From: an uncultured bacterium
Lineage (GTDB): Bacteria > Patescibacteriota > Minisyncoccia > Phycocordibacterales > UBA9973
Assembly: GCA_903862375.1 (NCBI GenBank)
Contig: CAIOXR010000029.1
Coordinates: 1 to 19,960, forward strand
Direction: 5' to 3'
Length of the DNA stretch: 19,960 bases
Shown: positions 1 through 6,189 of the stretch, one piece after another
Position numbering within the stretch: position 1 is the first letter of the stretch
Layout of the letters: every line of letters starts with the position of its first letter
The notes under the pieces: model-generated
What the model was told of the DNA's origin: nothing
The model's database searches: none
Seen by the model: the letters and a program-made list of their open reading frames with translations, nothing else
Translations under genes and position numbers: made by a program

Positions 1-1388
1 CCAGAATTATTTGTAAATCTTGCTACTAAACTATCTGTGGATATAGATATTCCTCCTACGTATAGGACGTTGCCTGTACCGATAGTAGTAGTGTTACTTC
101 CGTTACCGGTGGTATCGTAGCCGATGACGATTTCATTAGTTTCTCCATCTAAATTGGCTTTAGTCTTAGCTCCTATAAAAACTGAATTACTTCCATTCGT
201 ATTATTATTAAAACCATCTGCTATATATGAACCTGCAGAATAACCTTGAGCAATATTGTAAGAACTTGAAGAAATAAAAGATAGAGATAAATATCCTTGA
301 GCAGTGTTATAAGAACCAGAATTATTATTTTGTAATGAAAATACTCCTTGGGCAGAATTATAAGAACCTGAAGTGTTAGAAACTAATGAAGAAATCCCTT
401 GGGCAGAATTATAAGAACCTGAAGTGTTAGAGGTTAAAGATTGACCACCAATTGCAGTATTTCCATAACCTGTCCTATTATTATATAGAGACTTATAACC
501 CATTGCTGTATTAAAATCTGCATTATTGGTACTATATGTTGAACTTGATCTCCCTGCTTCGTAACCTACAAATGTATTATACTGTGCATAAGAAACTAGA
601 TACAATCCTGCTTCTTTTCCTATCTTTACATTATAATCATAATTATCTTGTGATAATGGTAAATCATTAATTGAAGTTGCAGTTGCTACTCCCAATGTTG
701 GAGTTATAAATACAGGAGAAGTCTGTAAAGATAATACTGTACCAGTTCCTGTCGTTCTCATTTCATCTAAAGTTCCTGAATTATTATAAAGTATTCTTCC
801 TGATACACCTGCTGCAATAGATGAATCCCCTACTGTTAACATTCCATTAATTACCAAATCACCTGATCCTAAAATAGAGGTACCATTAATAGTTTTGATA
901 TCAGTACCTGAAACAAGTATAGATTGTTTATTATTAAAAACATTCCAATCTATTGAAGTTAAATATCCATCAGTAGAAATAGATGCAATTCCTAACTTTG
1001 TTTTAATAGTTGAATTAGTTTCATCTCCTGTATTAAATCCAGAAAATGATAAATTTGGAACATTACTTAACCCAACCATTGCAGGGGTTATTCCTAATAC
1101 AGTTCCAGTAAATGTAGGTGAATTACTTAATACAATATTTGTCCCACTCCCCGTAGTAGTATATGAAGTTCCCCAACTACTCCCTGTAGAGTTAGGAATA
1201 CCAAAAGATGGATAAACCATAGATGATAATGATACGGTGCAATCTACTGCTCCTGGTGCACAGTTAGGGTTTAGTGTTTCTCCAGGAGAGAATACAGCAA
1301 AAGTACTTACGTATGCAGTAAATAGTGATATAAAGAATATAATTGATAGTAGTTTAGGCCATTTAGATTTTAATAATTTGAGTTGCAT
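1..1388 (-). CDS. Secreted tail-fibre/adhesin-like repeat protein, partial (C-terminal part beyond left edge)
   Basis: Reading the minus strand from ATG at 1388 gives an open frame of 462 codons with no stop up to base 1, so the protein is longer than what is seen. Residues 1-31 form a signal peptide or N-terminal anchor: a basic start followed by a hydrophobic run ending near STFA. The next ~270 residues are rich in Ser, Thr, Gly and Asn and carry motifs typical of phage tail fibres and S74-type fibre proteins (NSPTFTGT, KTINGTSILGSGDL, TSPVFITPTLG). Residues ~304-388 are five tandem 17-residue units resembling the NTAIG-type head repeats of trimeric adhesins and fibres. No catalytic motif is visible. 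I infer a surface-exposed fibre used for attachment or host contact. The C-terminus, where an S74 chaperone or an anchor might lie, is outside the window. The frame is certain; the role is inference. Confidence 0.85.
   Translation of the reverse strand, partial: MQLKLLKSKWPKLLSIIFFISLFTAYVSTFAVFSPGETLNPNCAPGAVDCTVSLSSMVYPSFGIPNSTGSSWGTSYTTTGSGTNIVLSNSPTFTGTVLGITPAMVGLSNVPNLSFSGFNTGDETNSTIKTKLGIASISTDGYLTSIDWNVFNNKQSILVSGTDIKTINGTSILGSGDLVINGMLTVGDSSIAAGVSGRILYNNSGTLDEMRTTGTGTVLSLQTSPVFITPTLGVATATSINDLPLSQDNYDYNVKIGKEAGLYLVSYAQYNTFVGYEAGRSSSTYSTNNADFNTAMGYKSLYNNRTGYGNTAIGGQSLTSNTSGSYNSAQGISSLVSNTSGSYNSAQGVFSLQNNNSGSYNTAQGYLSLSFISSSSYNIAQGYSAGSYIADGFNNNTNGSNSVFIGAKTKANLDGETNEIVIGYDTTGNGSNTTTIGTGNVLYVGGISISTDSLVARFTNNS
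225..479 (-). repeat. Five tandem 51-bp (17-residue) repeats in the fibre gene
   Basis: Five consecutive 17-residue units are encoded on the minus strand from 479 down to 225. They begin NRTGYGNTAIG, NTSGSYNSAQG, NTSGSYNSAQG, NNSGSYNTAQG and ISSSSYNIAQG. The two middle units share an identical 35-base stretch (346-380 and 397-431, offset 51), so duplication or gene conversion was recent. The outer units have diverged. More degenerate YNT/FNTxxGY units lie just upstream in the protein (about residues 265-300). The pattern matches the stacked-turn head repeats of YadA-like and phage-type trimeric fibres. Confidence 0.85.
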
Positions 1389-1405
1389 TATTTTAATTAA
1401 ATATT

Positions 1406-1441
1406 TTAGATAAAATATAGAAAAAAGTAGATTTTATCTAA
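1406..1441. repeat. 11-bp perfect inverted repeat in the leader of the fibre gene
   Basis: Arms 1406-1416 and 1431-1441 are perfectly complementary (TTAGATAAAAT with ATTTTATCTAA) around a 14-nt loop. The repeat lies between the end of the M50 gene and the fibre ATG, downstream of the candidate -10 at 1445-1450. It would therefore sit in the 5' leader of the fibre mRNA as an AU-only hairpin, or act as a DNA operator. It has no GC-rich stem, so a standard intrinsic terminator is unlikely. Confidence 0.55.
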
Positions 1442-1444
1442 TTT

Positions 1445-1453
1445 ATTTTAACA
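1445..1453 (-). promoter_or_regulatory. Candidate extended -10 promoter of the fibre gene
   Basis: The minus strand reads TGTTAAAAT here, an extended -10 (TGn plus TAAAAT). No good -35 hexamer lies 16-18 bases upstream. It would give a leader of about 50 nt containing the hairpin at 1406-1441. Confidence 0.4.
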
Positions 1454-1482
1454 TATGTATCGGGAGAAGGAAAGAACAAATA

Positions 1483-2097
1483 TTAAATTCCTGTAAGGAA
1501 ATGATATGAGATTAAAATAATTGGAGAAACTTTATTCCAAAGAAAAATTATAAAAAAAAGTAATAGAAACATTCCCCATTTTTCAAGAAAATTTTCAATA
1601 TGTCTGTACTTATAAGGTAAGAATGAAAATAATACTTTTGAACCATCAAGAGGAGGAATAGGTATTAAATTGAATAATACAAGAACCATATTTAATATTA
1701 TTATAATAAATGTAATTTTAAAAAATGAAACTGATAATGAAATTCCTAAAAAGACAAGTAATCTTATAAGGAGGCCAAAAGTAATTACAATTATTAAATT
1801 TGTTAATATCCCTGCAATTGCAACCAGAAAAGTTCCACTTTTTCCATTACGAAGATTTTCTGGATTATAAGGTACAGGTTTTGCCCATCCAATAACAAAA
1901 CCAGCATTAGATAATACTAAAAGGAGTGGAAGAAGCACAGAACCAAAAATATCTAAATGTTTTATAGGGTTAAGAGTAAGACGGCCACTATTTCTAGCAG
2001 TATTGTCACCCAAAAGGTATGCTGTATATCCATGAGCAACTTCATGGACAACTACAGACATAATAAGCACAATTACATAGAATATTCCATCAATCAT
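1483..2097 (-). CDS. Site-2 protease family (M50) membrane metallopeptidase
   Basis: This 204-residue integral membrane protein has the two hallmarks of intramembrane zinc proteases. HEVAH at residues 18-22 lies inside the first hydrophobic segment, and N-x-x-P-x-x-x-L-D-G at about 143-152 supplies the aspartate ligand. The stretch between them (DNTARNSGRLTLNP, then HLDIFGS) is typical of the small PDZ-less M50 subgroup common in bacteria and CPR. Four to five hydrophobic segments are visible. The family cleaves membrane-embedded substrates such as anti-sigma factors or signal peptides; the substrate here is unknown. The gene stands alone, divergent from the L28 gene with 75 bp between their starts. 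The start at 2097 puts HEVAH 17 residues in, as is usual. Family assignment is firm. Confidence 0.93.
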   Translation of the reverse strand: MIDGIFYVIVLIMSVVVHEVAHGYTAYLLGDNTARNSGRLTLNPIKHLDIFGSVLLPLLLVLSNAGFVIGWAKPVPYNPENLRNGKSGTFLVAIAGILTNLIIVITFGLLIRLLVFLGISLSVSFFKITFIIIILNMVLVLFNLIPIPPLDGSKVLFSFLPYKYRHIENFLEKWGMFLLLFFIIFLWNKVSPIILISYHFLTGI

Positions 2098-2114
2098 TTT
2101 ATATATTTTTCAAA

Positions 2115-2144
2115 TGCATTTATATTAATGTATTGCATTTATAT
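2115..2144. repeat. Direct repeat TGCATTTATAT x2 in the divergent M50/L28 promoter region
   Basis: An 11-base sequence occurs at 2115-2125 and again at 2134-2144, 19 bases apart, inside the 75-bp gap between two divergent genes. A possible -10 (TATGAT, 2151-2156) for the L28 gene follows directly. It could be a binding site or part of overlapping promoters; low complexity makes chance possible. Confidence 0.3.
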
Positions 2145-2172
2145 AAACTATATGATAGCATGGAAGTCACAT

Positions 2173-2418
2173 ATGGCAAAAGTCTGTGATATAACAAAAA
2201 AGGGATCAATTATGGGAGGTGGATACTCGAACGTTGTTCGTGCTACCAAGTTCAACCCTACAGGTATGGTTCGCAAATATGCTAATCTTCAGAAAAAGCG
2301 TATATACGTTCCTGAACTTAAAAAGTATTTCCCTCTTACAATATCAACTAAAGCTATTAAAACTATCAATAAGCATGGAGCATACACCGTACTAAAAAAA
2401 GCAGGAATCATTAAATAA
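2173..2418 (+). CDS. rpmB: Large ribosomal subunit protein bL28
   Basis: The gene encodes 81 residues with the bL28 pattern: an N-terminal MAKVCDITKKG, a GGGYSNV turn, and the basic NLQKKRIYVPE segment that contacts 23S rRNA, ending in a Lys-rich tail. It has only one cysteine (C5), so it is the zinc-free form. The frame stays open upstream to 1957, but homology begins at the ATG at 2173, and a weak GGAAG lies 6 bases before it. The upstream extension would read through the M50 gene on the other strand and is not credible. It is the only L28-type gene seen and stands alone. An intrinsic terminator starts at its stop codon. Confidence 0.96.
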   Translation: MAKVCDITKKGSIMGGGYSNVVRATKFNPTGMVRKYANLQKKRIYVPELKKYFPLTISTKAIKTINKHGAYTVLKKAGIIK

Positions 2419-2444
2419 AAATCGCGATACAAATCGTGATTTTT
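2417..2444. terminator. Bidirectional intrinsic terminator between rpmB and the ComEC-type MBL gene
   Basis: Arms AAAAATCGCGAT (2417-2428) and ATCGTGATTTTT (2433-2444) pair with a single G-U wobble around a 4-nt loop. A T-rich stretch follows on the plus side and an A/T run on the other. It lies between two convergent genes (stops at 2418 and 2462) and can serve both. Confidence 0.8.
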
Positions 2445-2461
2445 ATTTTCTATACAAAATA

Positions 2462-3337
2462 TTAATAAATTAACTTATTCCCATCACTTTCAAACATTAT
2501 ATTACCCTTATCTGCTGTACTTAGAAATGGTATATGAAGATTTAATAATCTATCAATAATTTCTTTATGTGGATGACCATACTTATTCCCTTTATCGACA
2601 GAGATAATAGCAACTTTTGGACTTACTTTCTCAAGCCACAACTCACTCGATGAAGTTCTAGAGCCATGATGCCCTAACTTTAATACATCAGCATAAAGGG
2701 TACTATCTTTTTCATTCCATTCTATCAAATTCTCAGTATAAGTGGTTGCATCTCCTGTAAACATAAAAGAATTTTCTCCATATGTTAGCTTCCCCACTAT
2801 CGATGCGTCATTGGTATCAAAGTTTTTAATATCCCGATCTGGATATAAAATATCAAAATATATATTTCTCTTTTCATCTATTATTATATGCATTCCTCTT
2901 TTTGCAATTATTTTATGTACTTTTCTTTTATTTATTTTATCCTCTAAACTAAGATAAGCTTTTGAATCTGAAACAGATCCATTCTCTATAATACTTCCTA
3001 CTTTATAAGTATCCATTAATAATGGGAATCCTCCGATATGGTCTTGGTCTGGATGAGTAGCGACTATCATATCGATAGAGCGATCAGCAAAAGGCATAAC
3101 CTTTGCCAAGCTTGAAAGTACTTTAGCATCAGGTCCTCCATCGATAAGCAATTGTCTTCCATTAGGAGCTTCTATGTAGATAGAGTCACCCTGACCAACG
3201 TCCAAGAATACAACTTTTAGATAATTACTATCCCTATGTTTAAATACAAAAAACCACAAACATAAAGTGGAAATAAATAATGAAATAATAAGTAAATATG
3301 GAAGATATTTTTTTATATTTTTCATGTTATACTTCAT
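2462..3337 (-). CDS. ComEC/Rec2-type metallo-beta-lactamase-fold protein, membrane anchored
   Basis: The protein has one N-terminal transmembrane segment (residues ~11-32), then a metallo-beta-lactamase fold facing outward. It carries the ComEC C-terminal signature: FLDVGQGDS (45-52), THPDQDH (94-100), TGD (194-196), LGHHGS (221-226) and YGHPH (253-257). These residues bind two metal ions in the nuclease-like domain that is thought to degrade one strand during DNA uptake. In many bacteria this domain is fused to the ComEC channel. Here the channel is a separate gene at 4160-5455, with a dismutase gene between them. Numbering uses ATG 3337, but ATG 3325 (residue 5, MKNIKKYLPYLL) is equally good or better, because an extended -10 (TGTTAATAT) abuts the first ATG. 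Element A ends 26 bases upstream. Confidence 0.9.
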   Translation of the reverse strand: MKYNMKNIKKYLPYLLIISLFISTLCLWFFVFKHRDSNYLKVVFLDVGQGDSIYIEAPNGRQLLIDGGPDAKVLSSLAKVMPFADRSIDMIVATHPDQDHIGGFPLLMDTYKVGSIIENGSVSDSKAYLSLEDKINKRKVHKIIAKRGMHIIIDEKRNIYFDILYPDRDIKNFDTNDASIVGKLTYGENSFMFTGDATTYTENLIEWNEKDSTLYADVLKLGHHGSRTSSSELWLEKVSPKVAIISVDKGNKYGHPHKEIIDRLLNLHIPFLSTADKGNIMFESDGNKLIY

Positions 3338-3363
3338 ATATTAACACTAATTTAGATTAATAA

Positions 3364-3485
3364 ATATTTGTATTTAAATAGTCCTATCTGAGAGGCGTGC
3401 GCAAGGCTGTCGAGCCGAGCAATGAGAAAAATTTCAGCAGAAATTTATCCGGACTCTCTGAGAGGAACTATTTAAATACAAATAT
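3364..3485. ncRNA. Element A: palindromic GC-cored structured element (candidate RNA motif)
   Basis: The outer arms 3364-3382 and 3467-3485 are 19-base perfect complements. With one bulge and two mismatches the pairing continues inward to about 3396/3452. Inside lies a GC-rich core, GGCTGTCGAGCCGAGCA (3405-3421), with hairpin GGCT-GTCG-AGCC. A second hairpin follows, 7 bp with tetraloop AGCA (3429-3446). Element B has the same layout with different arm sequences. A fills the gap between two divergent genes, 26 bases from the MBL-gene start and 9 bases from the sod start. An RNA domain or a small palindromic mobile element both fit; the transcribed strand is not known. Confidence 0.6.
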
Positions 3486-3494
3486 ACAAATACT

Positions 3495-4088
3495 ATGGAA
3501 ACATTTAAAATAAAAACATTTGATATCAAAGAATTAAAAGGTATCTCAGGTAAGACTATTGAGGAGCATTTAAAACTATACAAAGGTTATGTAAATAATT
3601 CAAACCTAGTATTGAATAAAATAAATGAATTAAAAATTGATGGAATGACAAATGCTTATATACTAAGTGAGCTTCATAGACGTTTTAGTTTTGAATTCGG
3701 AGGAATGAGAAATCATGAGTACTACTTCTCTTCTTTATCAGGAGAACCCAAACAAATATCTGAGAATTCGGAACTTAAAAATGCAATAGAAAAAAGTGGA
3801 ATAATTTTTGGGTCTTGGTTAGAAAATTTCAAAGCTTTAGCTTTAACTCGTGGAGTAGGCTGGGCAATGCTTTACTATGATAAAGAAACAGATAATTTAT
3901 TCACCCAGTGGGTAGATGAGCAACAATTGGGCCACCTTGCAAGTTGTTCTATCATTCTTGCTTTAGATATGTGGGAGCATTCGTACTATCTAGACTATAC
4001 TCCAGCAGAAAAGAAAAATTATGTAGAAAGCTTTTTTGCAAATATAAATTGGGAGGCTATTGAAGAAAATTATAAAAATTCTTTATAA
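3495..4088 (+). CDS. Fe/Mn-family superoxide dismutase
   Basis: This 197-residue protein of the iron/manganese SOD family converts superoxide to oxygen and hydrogen peroxide, normally in the cytoplasm as a dimer or tetramer. The four metal ligands are visible: H25 (TIEEHLKLYKGYV), H74 (GGMRNHEYYF), D158 and H162 (LDMWEHSYYLDY). The C-terminal NINWEAIEENY is also typical. There is no signal peptide. The second-sphere region reads DEQQLGHLAS, with Gln at 143/144, and the residue two before the Asp ligand is Ala156. Metal preference cannot be told from sequence alone. The gene stands alone on the plus strand between the two halves of the ComEC system, starting 9 bases after element A. A strong terminator follows. 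Confidence 0.94.
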   Translation: METFKIKTFDIKELKGISGKTIEEHLKLYKGYVNNSNLVLNKINELKIDGMTNAYILSELHRRFSFEFGGMRNHEYYFSSLSGEPKQISENSELKNAIEKSGIIFGSWLENFKALALTRGVGWAMLYYDKETDNLFTQWVDEQQLGHLASCSIILALDMWEHSYYLDYTPAEKKNYVESFFANINWEAIEENYKNSL

Positions 4089-4097
4089 TAAACCATT

Positions 4098-4143
4098 AAA
4101 ATACAGACCAAATTGACGTAGTCAATTTGGTCTGTATTTTTTT
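4098..4143. terminator. Strong intrinsic terminator between sod and comEC
   Basis: Arms 4098-4117 and 4121-4140 are 20-base perfect complements around the 3-nt loop GTA, with T-runs at both ends. It separates two convergent genes (stops at 4088 and 4160) and can act in both directions. It is the most stable short hairpin in the window. Confidence 0.93.
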
Positions 4144-4159
4144 ATCAAATACTAAATTC

Positions 4160-5455
4160 TTAATTATTATTTTTCTTAAATACCCACCAGAGTAATAATA
4201 TATAAATAAAAATAGTTAATATTAGTGGAAAAGATTGGATAGATATACTTGCAAATGATAATGAACCAAAGAATGAAATTACAGATAATATGTATAAAAG
4301 TATTAGGTATGATATATATCCAAATGGTATAGATAATACTGGAGAAATAAAACCAAAAATACCTGTTATAAATATAAAAAGCATTGCAAGTGGTATGAAT
4401 AATAATATTAAAATATTTGTCGGCAATGAAACTATAGAAAATACACCTGTAAGATAAAGTAGTATTGGTAATACTGAAATAGTCGCCGCGACAGTAGTTG
4501 CCACCATTTCTCTAAAACCAAAACGAAGTGGTAAAATTCTAAACCAACCTATAACTTTTGGTGTTACAAATAATACTCCACCTGTGGCAATGAAAGATAA
4601 TTGAAATGACATGTCGGTTAAAACTCTTGGGTCAAATGCAATCATTATTAATCCTGCTATTATTAAAGCTCTACCTGCGAGATATTTTCTGCCTGTCATT
4701 CTACCTAAAAGCATAATAGTTGCCATTATTCCAGCTCGAACTGCAGTACTAGTCGCCCCTGTCATTATTATAAATAATAAAATAACGAACATACCGAGAA
4801 CTATAGATACAACTTCTGAGAAGATTAAACTGAAAGTTTTCATAACTCCATCCGCGACGATAGATACATTATAACCAGATAAAGCTATGATATGTATAGT
4901 ACCTGTCTCTATAAAATCTTGCTTTATATCTTCATCAAAACCTCCCCTTGCTCCAAGGATGAGGCCATTTGCTAAATCACTTTCTGGCATTGGTATAACA
5001 TCATTTATATTCTTCATAAATGAATTCCTTACTCTATATAAAAGTGATTTTAATTTATTTCCACTCTCTCTTGAAATTATATTTATATCAGCATTTTTAA
5101 TTAAATAATAAATATCTTTATTTGAAAGATATCTTTTATAATTAAATTCTTTACCTGTATTTGTTATAAAATTCTCAGGCTCTTCTAAAACTCCTTTCAC
5201 TTCTACTTTATCTCCGTAAGACACATCAACATCCCTACCGACAAAGACTAAAATATTTATATCTTGATTATCAATTTTAATATTTAAATGTTTATTCCTC
5301 AAACGAATATCTGGGTCCTCATTAACAATTCCTACTAAAAACACACTCTTCCCTACTACATTTATAAAACTAGGAACCTTCGGTATAAAAAATAAAAATC
5401 GCACAATAGCAACTATTATTAAAATAAAAATTATTACAATTTCTCTTTTAGACAT
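4160..5455 (-). CDS. comEC: ComEC/Rec2 family DNA-uptake channel, lacking the C-terminal MBL domain
   Basis: The 431-residue protein has two N-terminal hydrophobic stretches (about 5-25), then an OB-like domain (about 35-125, ending NYKRYLSNKDIYY). The Competence channel domain runs from about 160 to the end with 8-9 transmembrane segments. Signature motifs are LANGLILGARGG (161-172), HIIALSGYNVSIV (188-200, the family HxxAxSGxxV motif), GATSTAVRAGIMA (233-245) and DPRVLTDMSFQLSF (275-288). ComEC moves single-stranded DNA across the inner membrane in natural transformation. Classical ComEC is 700-800 aa with an MBL domain at its end; here that domain is encoded at 2462-3337. Element B lies 25 bases upstream. 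No Shine-Dalgarno sequence is present; TACTTT seven bases before the ATG is only a weak -10. Confidence 0.93.
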   Translation of the reverse strand: MSKREIVIIFILIIVAIVRFLFFIPKVPSFINVVGKSVFLVGIVNEDPDIRLRNKHLNIKIDNQDINILVFVGRDVDVSYGDKVEVKGVLEEPENFITNTGKEFNYKRYLSNKDIYYLIKNADINIISRESGNKLKSLLYRVRNSFMKNINDVIPMPESDLANGLILGARGGFDEDIKQDFIETGTIHIIALSGYNVSIVADGVMKTFSLIFSEVVSIVLGMFVILLFIIMTGATSTAVRAGIMATIMLLGRMTGRKYLAGRALIIAGLIMIAFDPRVLTDMSFQLSFIATGGVLFVTPKVIGWFRILPLRFGFREMVATTVAATISVLPILLYLTGVFSIVSLPTNILILLFIPLAMLFIFITGIFGFISPVLSIPFGYISYLILLYILSVISFFGSLSFASISIQSFPLILTIFIYILLLWWVFKKNNN

Positions 5456-5480
5456 ATAAATAAAAGTAATTTACCCGTAT

Positions 5481-5594
5481 AGATTTTTTATAATAGTTCT
5501 TGAAAAATGCCTTGCGCAGGCTGACGAGCCGAGCAGAGCAAATTTTTAGTAAAAAATTATGTGTGCATTTTGAAAGAAGCTATTAAAAAAATCT
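5481..5594. ncRNA. Element B: palindromic GC-cored structured element, same family as A
   Basis: Arms 5481-5510 and 5565-5594 (30 bases each) are complementary with only a few bulges or mismatches. The core GGCTGACGAGCCGAGCA (5519-5535) differs from element A at one base, in the hairpin loop (GACG against GTCG). A 7-bp A/T hairpin with tetraloop AGTA follows (5541-5558), where A has AGCA with a different but still paired stem. The element fills the gap between rnhA (stop at 5611) and comEC (start at 5455) and ends 25 bases before comEC. Paired segments differ between copies while pairing is kept, which suggests selection on structure. Confidence 0.6.
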
Positions 5595-5610
5595 AAAACA
5601 AGCGAATAAT

Positions 5611-6066
5611 TTATTTCTGACTACCAGCAAAAGTTGTCGCTATTTCGTCTGCTTTGTCATTATATACATGACCAGAATGTCCTTTCACTTTCTGCCAAAT
5701 AATTTTCCCTTTAAATATTCGTACTTGCTCGATTAATTCTTTCCATAAATCTTGATTTAAAACTGGATCCTTTTTTGATGTCTTCCACCCATTCTTCTCC
5801 CACCCAAAAATCCAATTTGTAATACCTCCCAAGACATAAGCTGAGTCAGCATATATAGTCACAGTATGCTCATGATAATGTTTATTCATATATTTAAGAG
5901 CTTCTATCGTAGCTTGTAACTCCATGCGATTATTCGTCGTATCCTTATCACTTCCACCTATCTCTTTTATTATTTTATTATCCTCAACTACAACAGTCCC
6001 CCAGCCTCCAGGACCTGGGTTTCCAAGTGATGATCCGTCTGTATATATTTCTAAATTTTTATTCAT
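5611..6066 (-). CDS. rnhA: Ribonuclease HI
   Basis: This is a complete 151-residue RNase HI. It starts MNKNLEIYTDGSSLGNPGPG and has the catalytic carboxylates D10, E49 (NNRMEL), D74 (YADSAY) and D140 (NDKADEIA), plus H130 in KVKGHSGH. The basic handle with several Trp residues (about 85-98) is present. The enzyme cuts the RNA strand of RNA-DNA hybrids, removing primers and R-loops. The frame stays open to 6150, but that extension runs into palindromic element C and lacks homology, so the ATG at 6066 is the start. A near -10 (AACAAT) lies 7 bases before this ATG. recJ is upstream and comEC downstream on the same strand, with structured elements in both gaps. Confidence 0.96.
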   Translation of the reverse strand: MNKNLEIYTDGSSLGNPGPGGWGTVVVEDNKIIKEIGGSDKDTTNNRMELQATIEALKYMNKHYHEHTVTIYADSAYVLGGITNWIFGWEKNGWKTSKKDPVLNQDLWKELIEQVRIFKGKIIWQKVKGHSGHVYNDKADEIATTFAGSQK

Positions 6067-6078
6067 AAAATTTATTGT

Positions 6079-6181
6079 TAGAGTTGGAATAAATAAAGCT
6101 TCTCTTCGCAAGGTCCTCAGACGAGGGAGATGGGATCGGTGCCAGACCATTGCTCATAGAACTTTATTTATTCCAACTTTA
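6079..6181. ncRNA. Element C: palindromic GC-cored element, possible distant relative of A and B
   Basis: Arms 6082-6098 and 6162-6178 are 17-base perfect complements, extendable outward by three pairs (one G-T). Inner pairings follow: TTCT/AGAA, GCAA/TTGC and GGTC/GACC. The core contains CGCAAGGTCCTCAGACGAGG with a small CTC-AGAC-GAG hairpin. Its start resembles the CGCAAGG and CGAG parts of A and B, but the rest differs. It fills the gap between recJ (stop at 6190) and rnhA (ATG 6066), ending about 12 bases before rnhA. It may be a third family member or a separate palindrome. Confidence 0.45.
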
Positions 6182-6189
6182 TTATTTTA

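Noticed and set aside
225..479. CRISPR-like tandem repeats
   Set aside because: The 51-bp periodicity is in frame, encodes a regular 17-residue protein repeat, and has no spacers.
895..1215. Plus-strand open frame of 106 codons
   Set aside because: It is the antisense shadow of the fibre gene, which is open over the whole 1-1388 region with a signal peptide and coherent repeats.
1957..2172. N-terminal extension of L28
   Set aside because: It overlaps the M50 gene on the other strand and shows no L28 homology; bL28 begins at the ATG at 2173.
4611..5108. Two plus-strand open frames opposite comEC
   Set aside because: Antisense shadows of the ComEC membrane segments; no start signals or recognisable protein features.
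6067..6150. N-terminal extension of RNase HI
   Set aside because: It translates palindromic element C and is not similar to RNase HI; the family N-terminus starts at 6066.
3364..6181. Integron attC sites
   Set aside because: The ends do not carry RYYYAAC...GTTRRRY in the right order (C shows GTTGGAA...TTCCAAC, reversed), and no integrase is present.
3364..6181. Elements A-C as plain intrinsic terminators
   Set aside because: They are over 100 bp with GC cores, multiple hairpins and A/T outer stems. The genuine terminators here (2417-2444, 4098-4143) are short simple hairpins.
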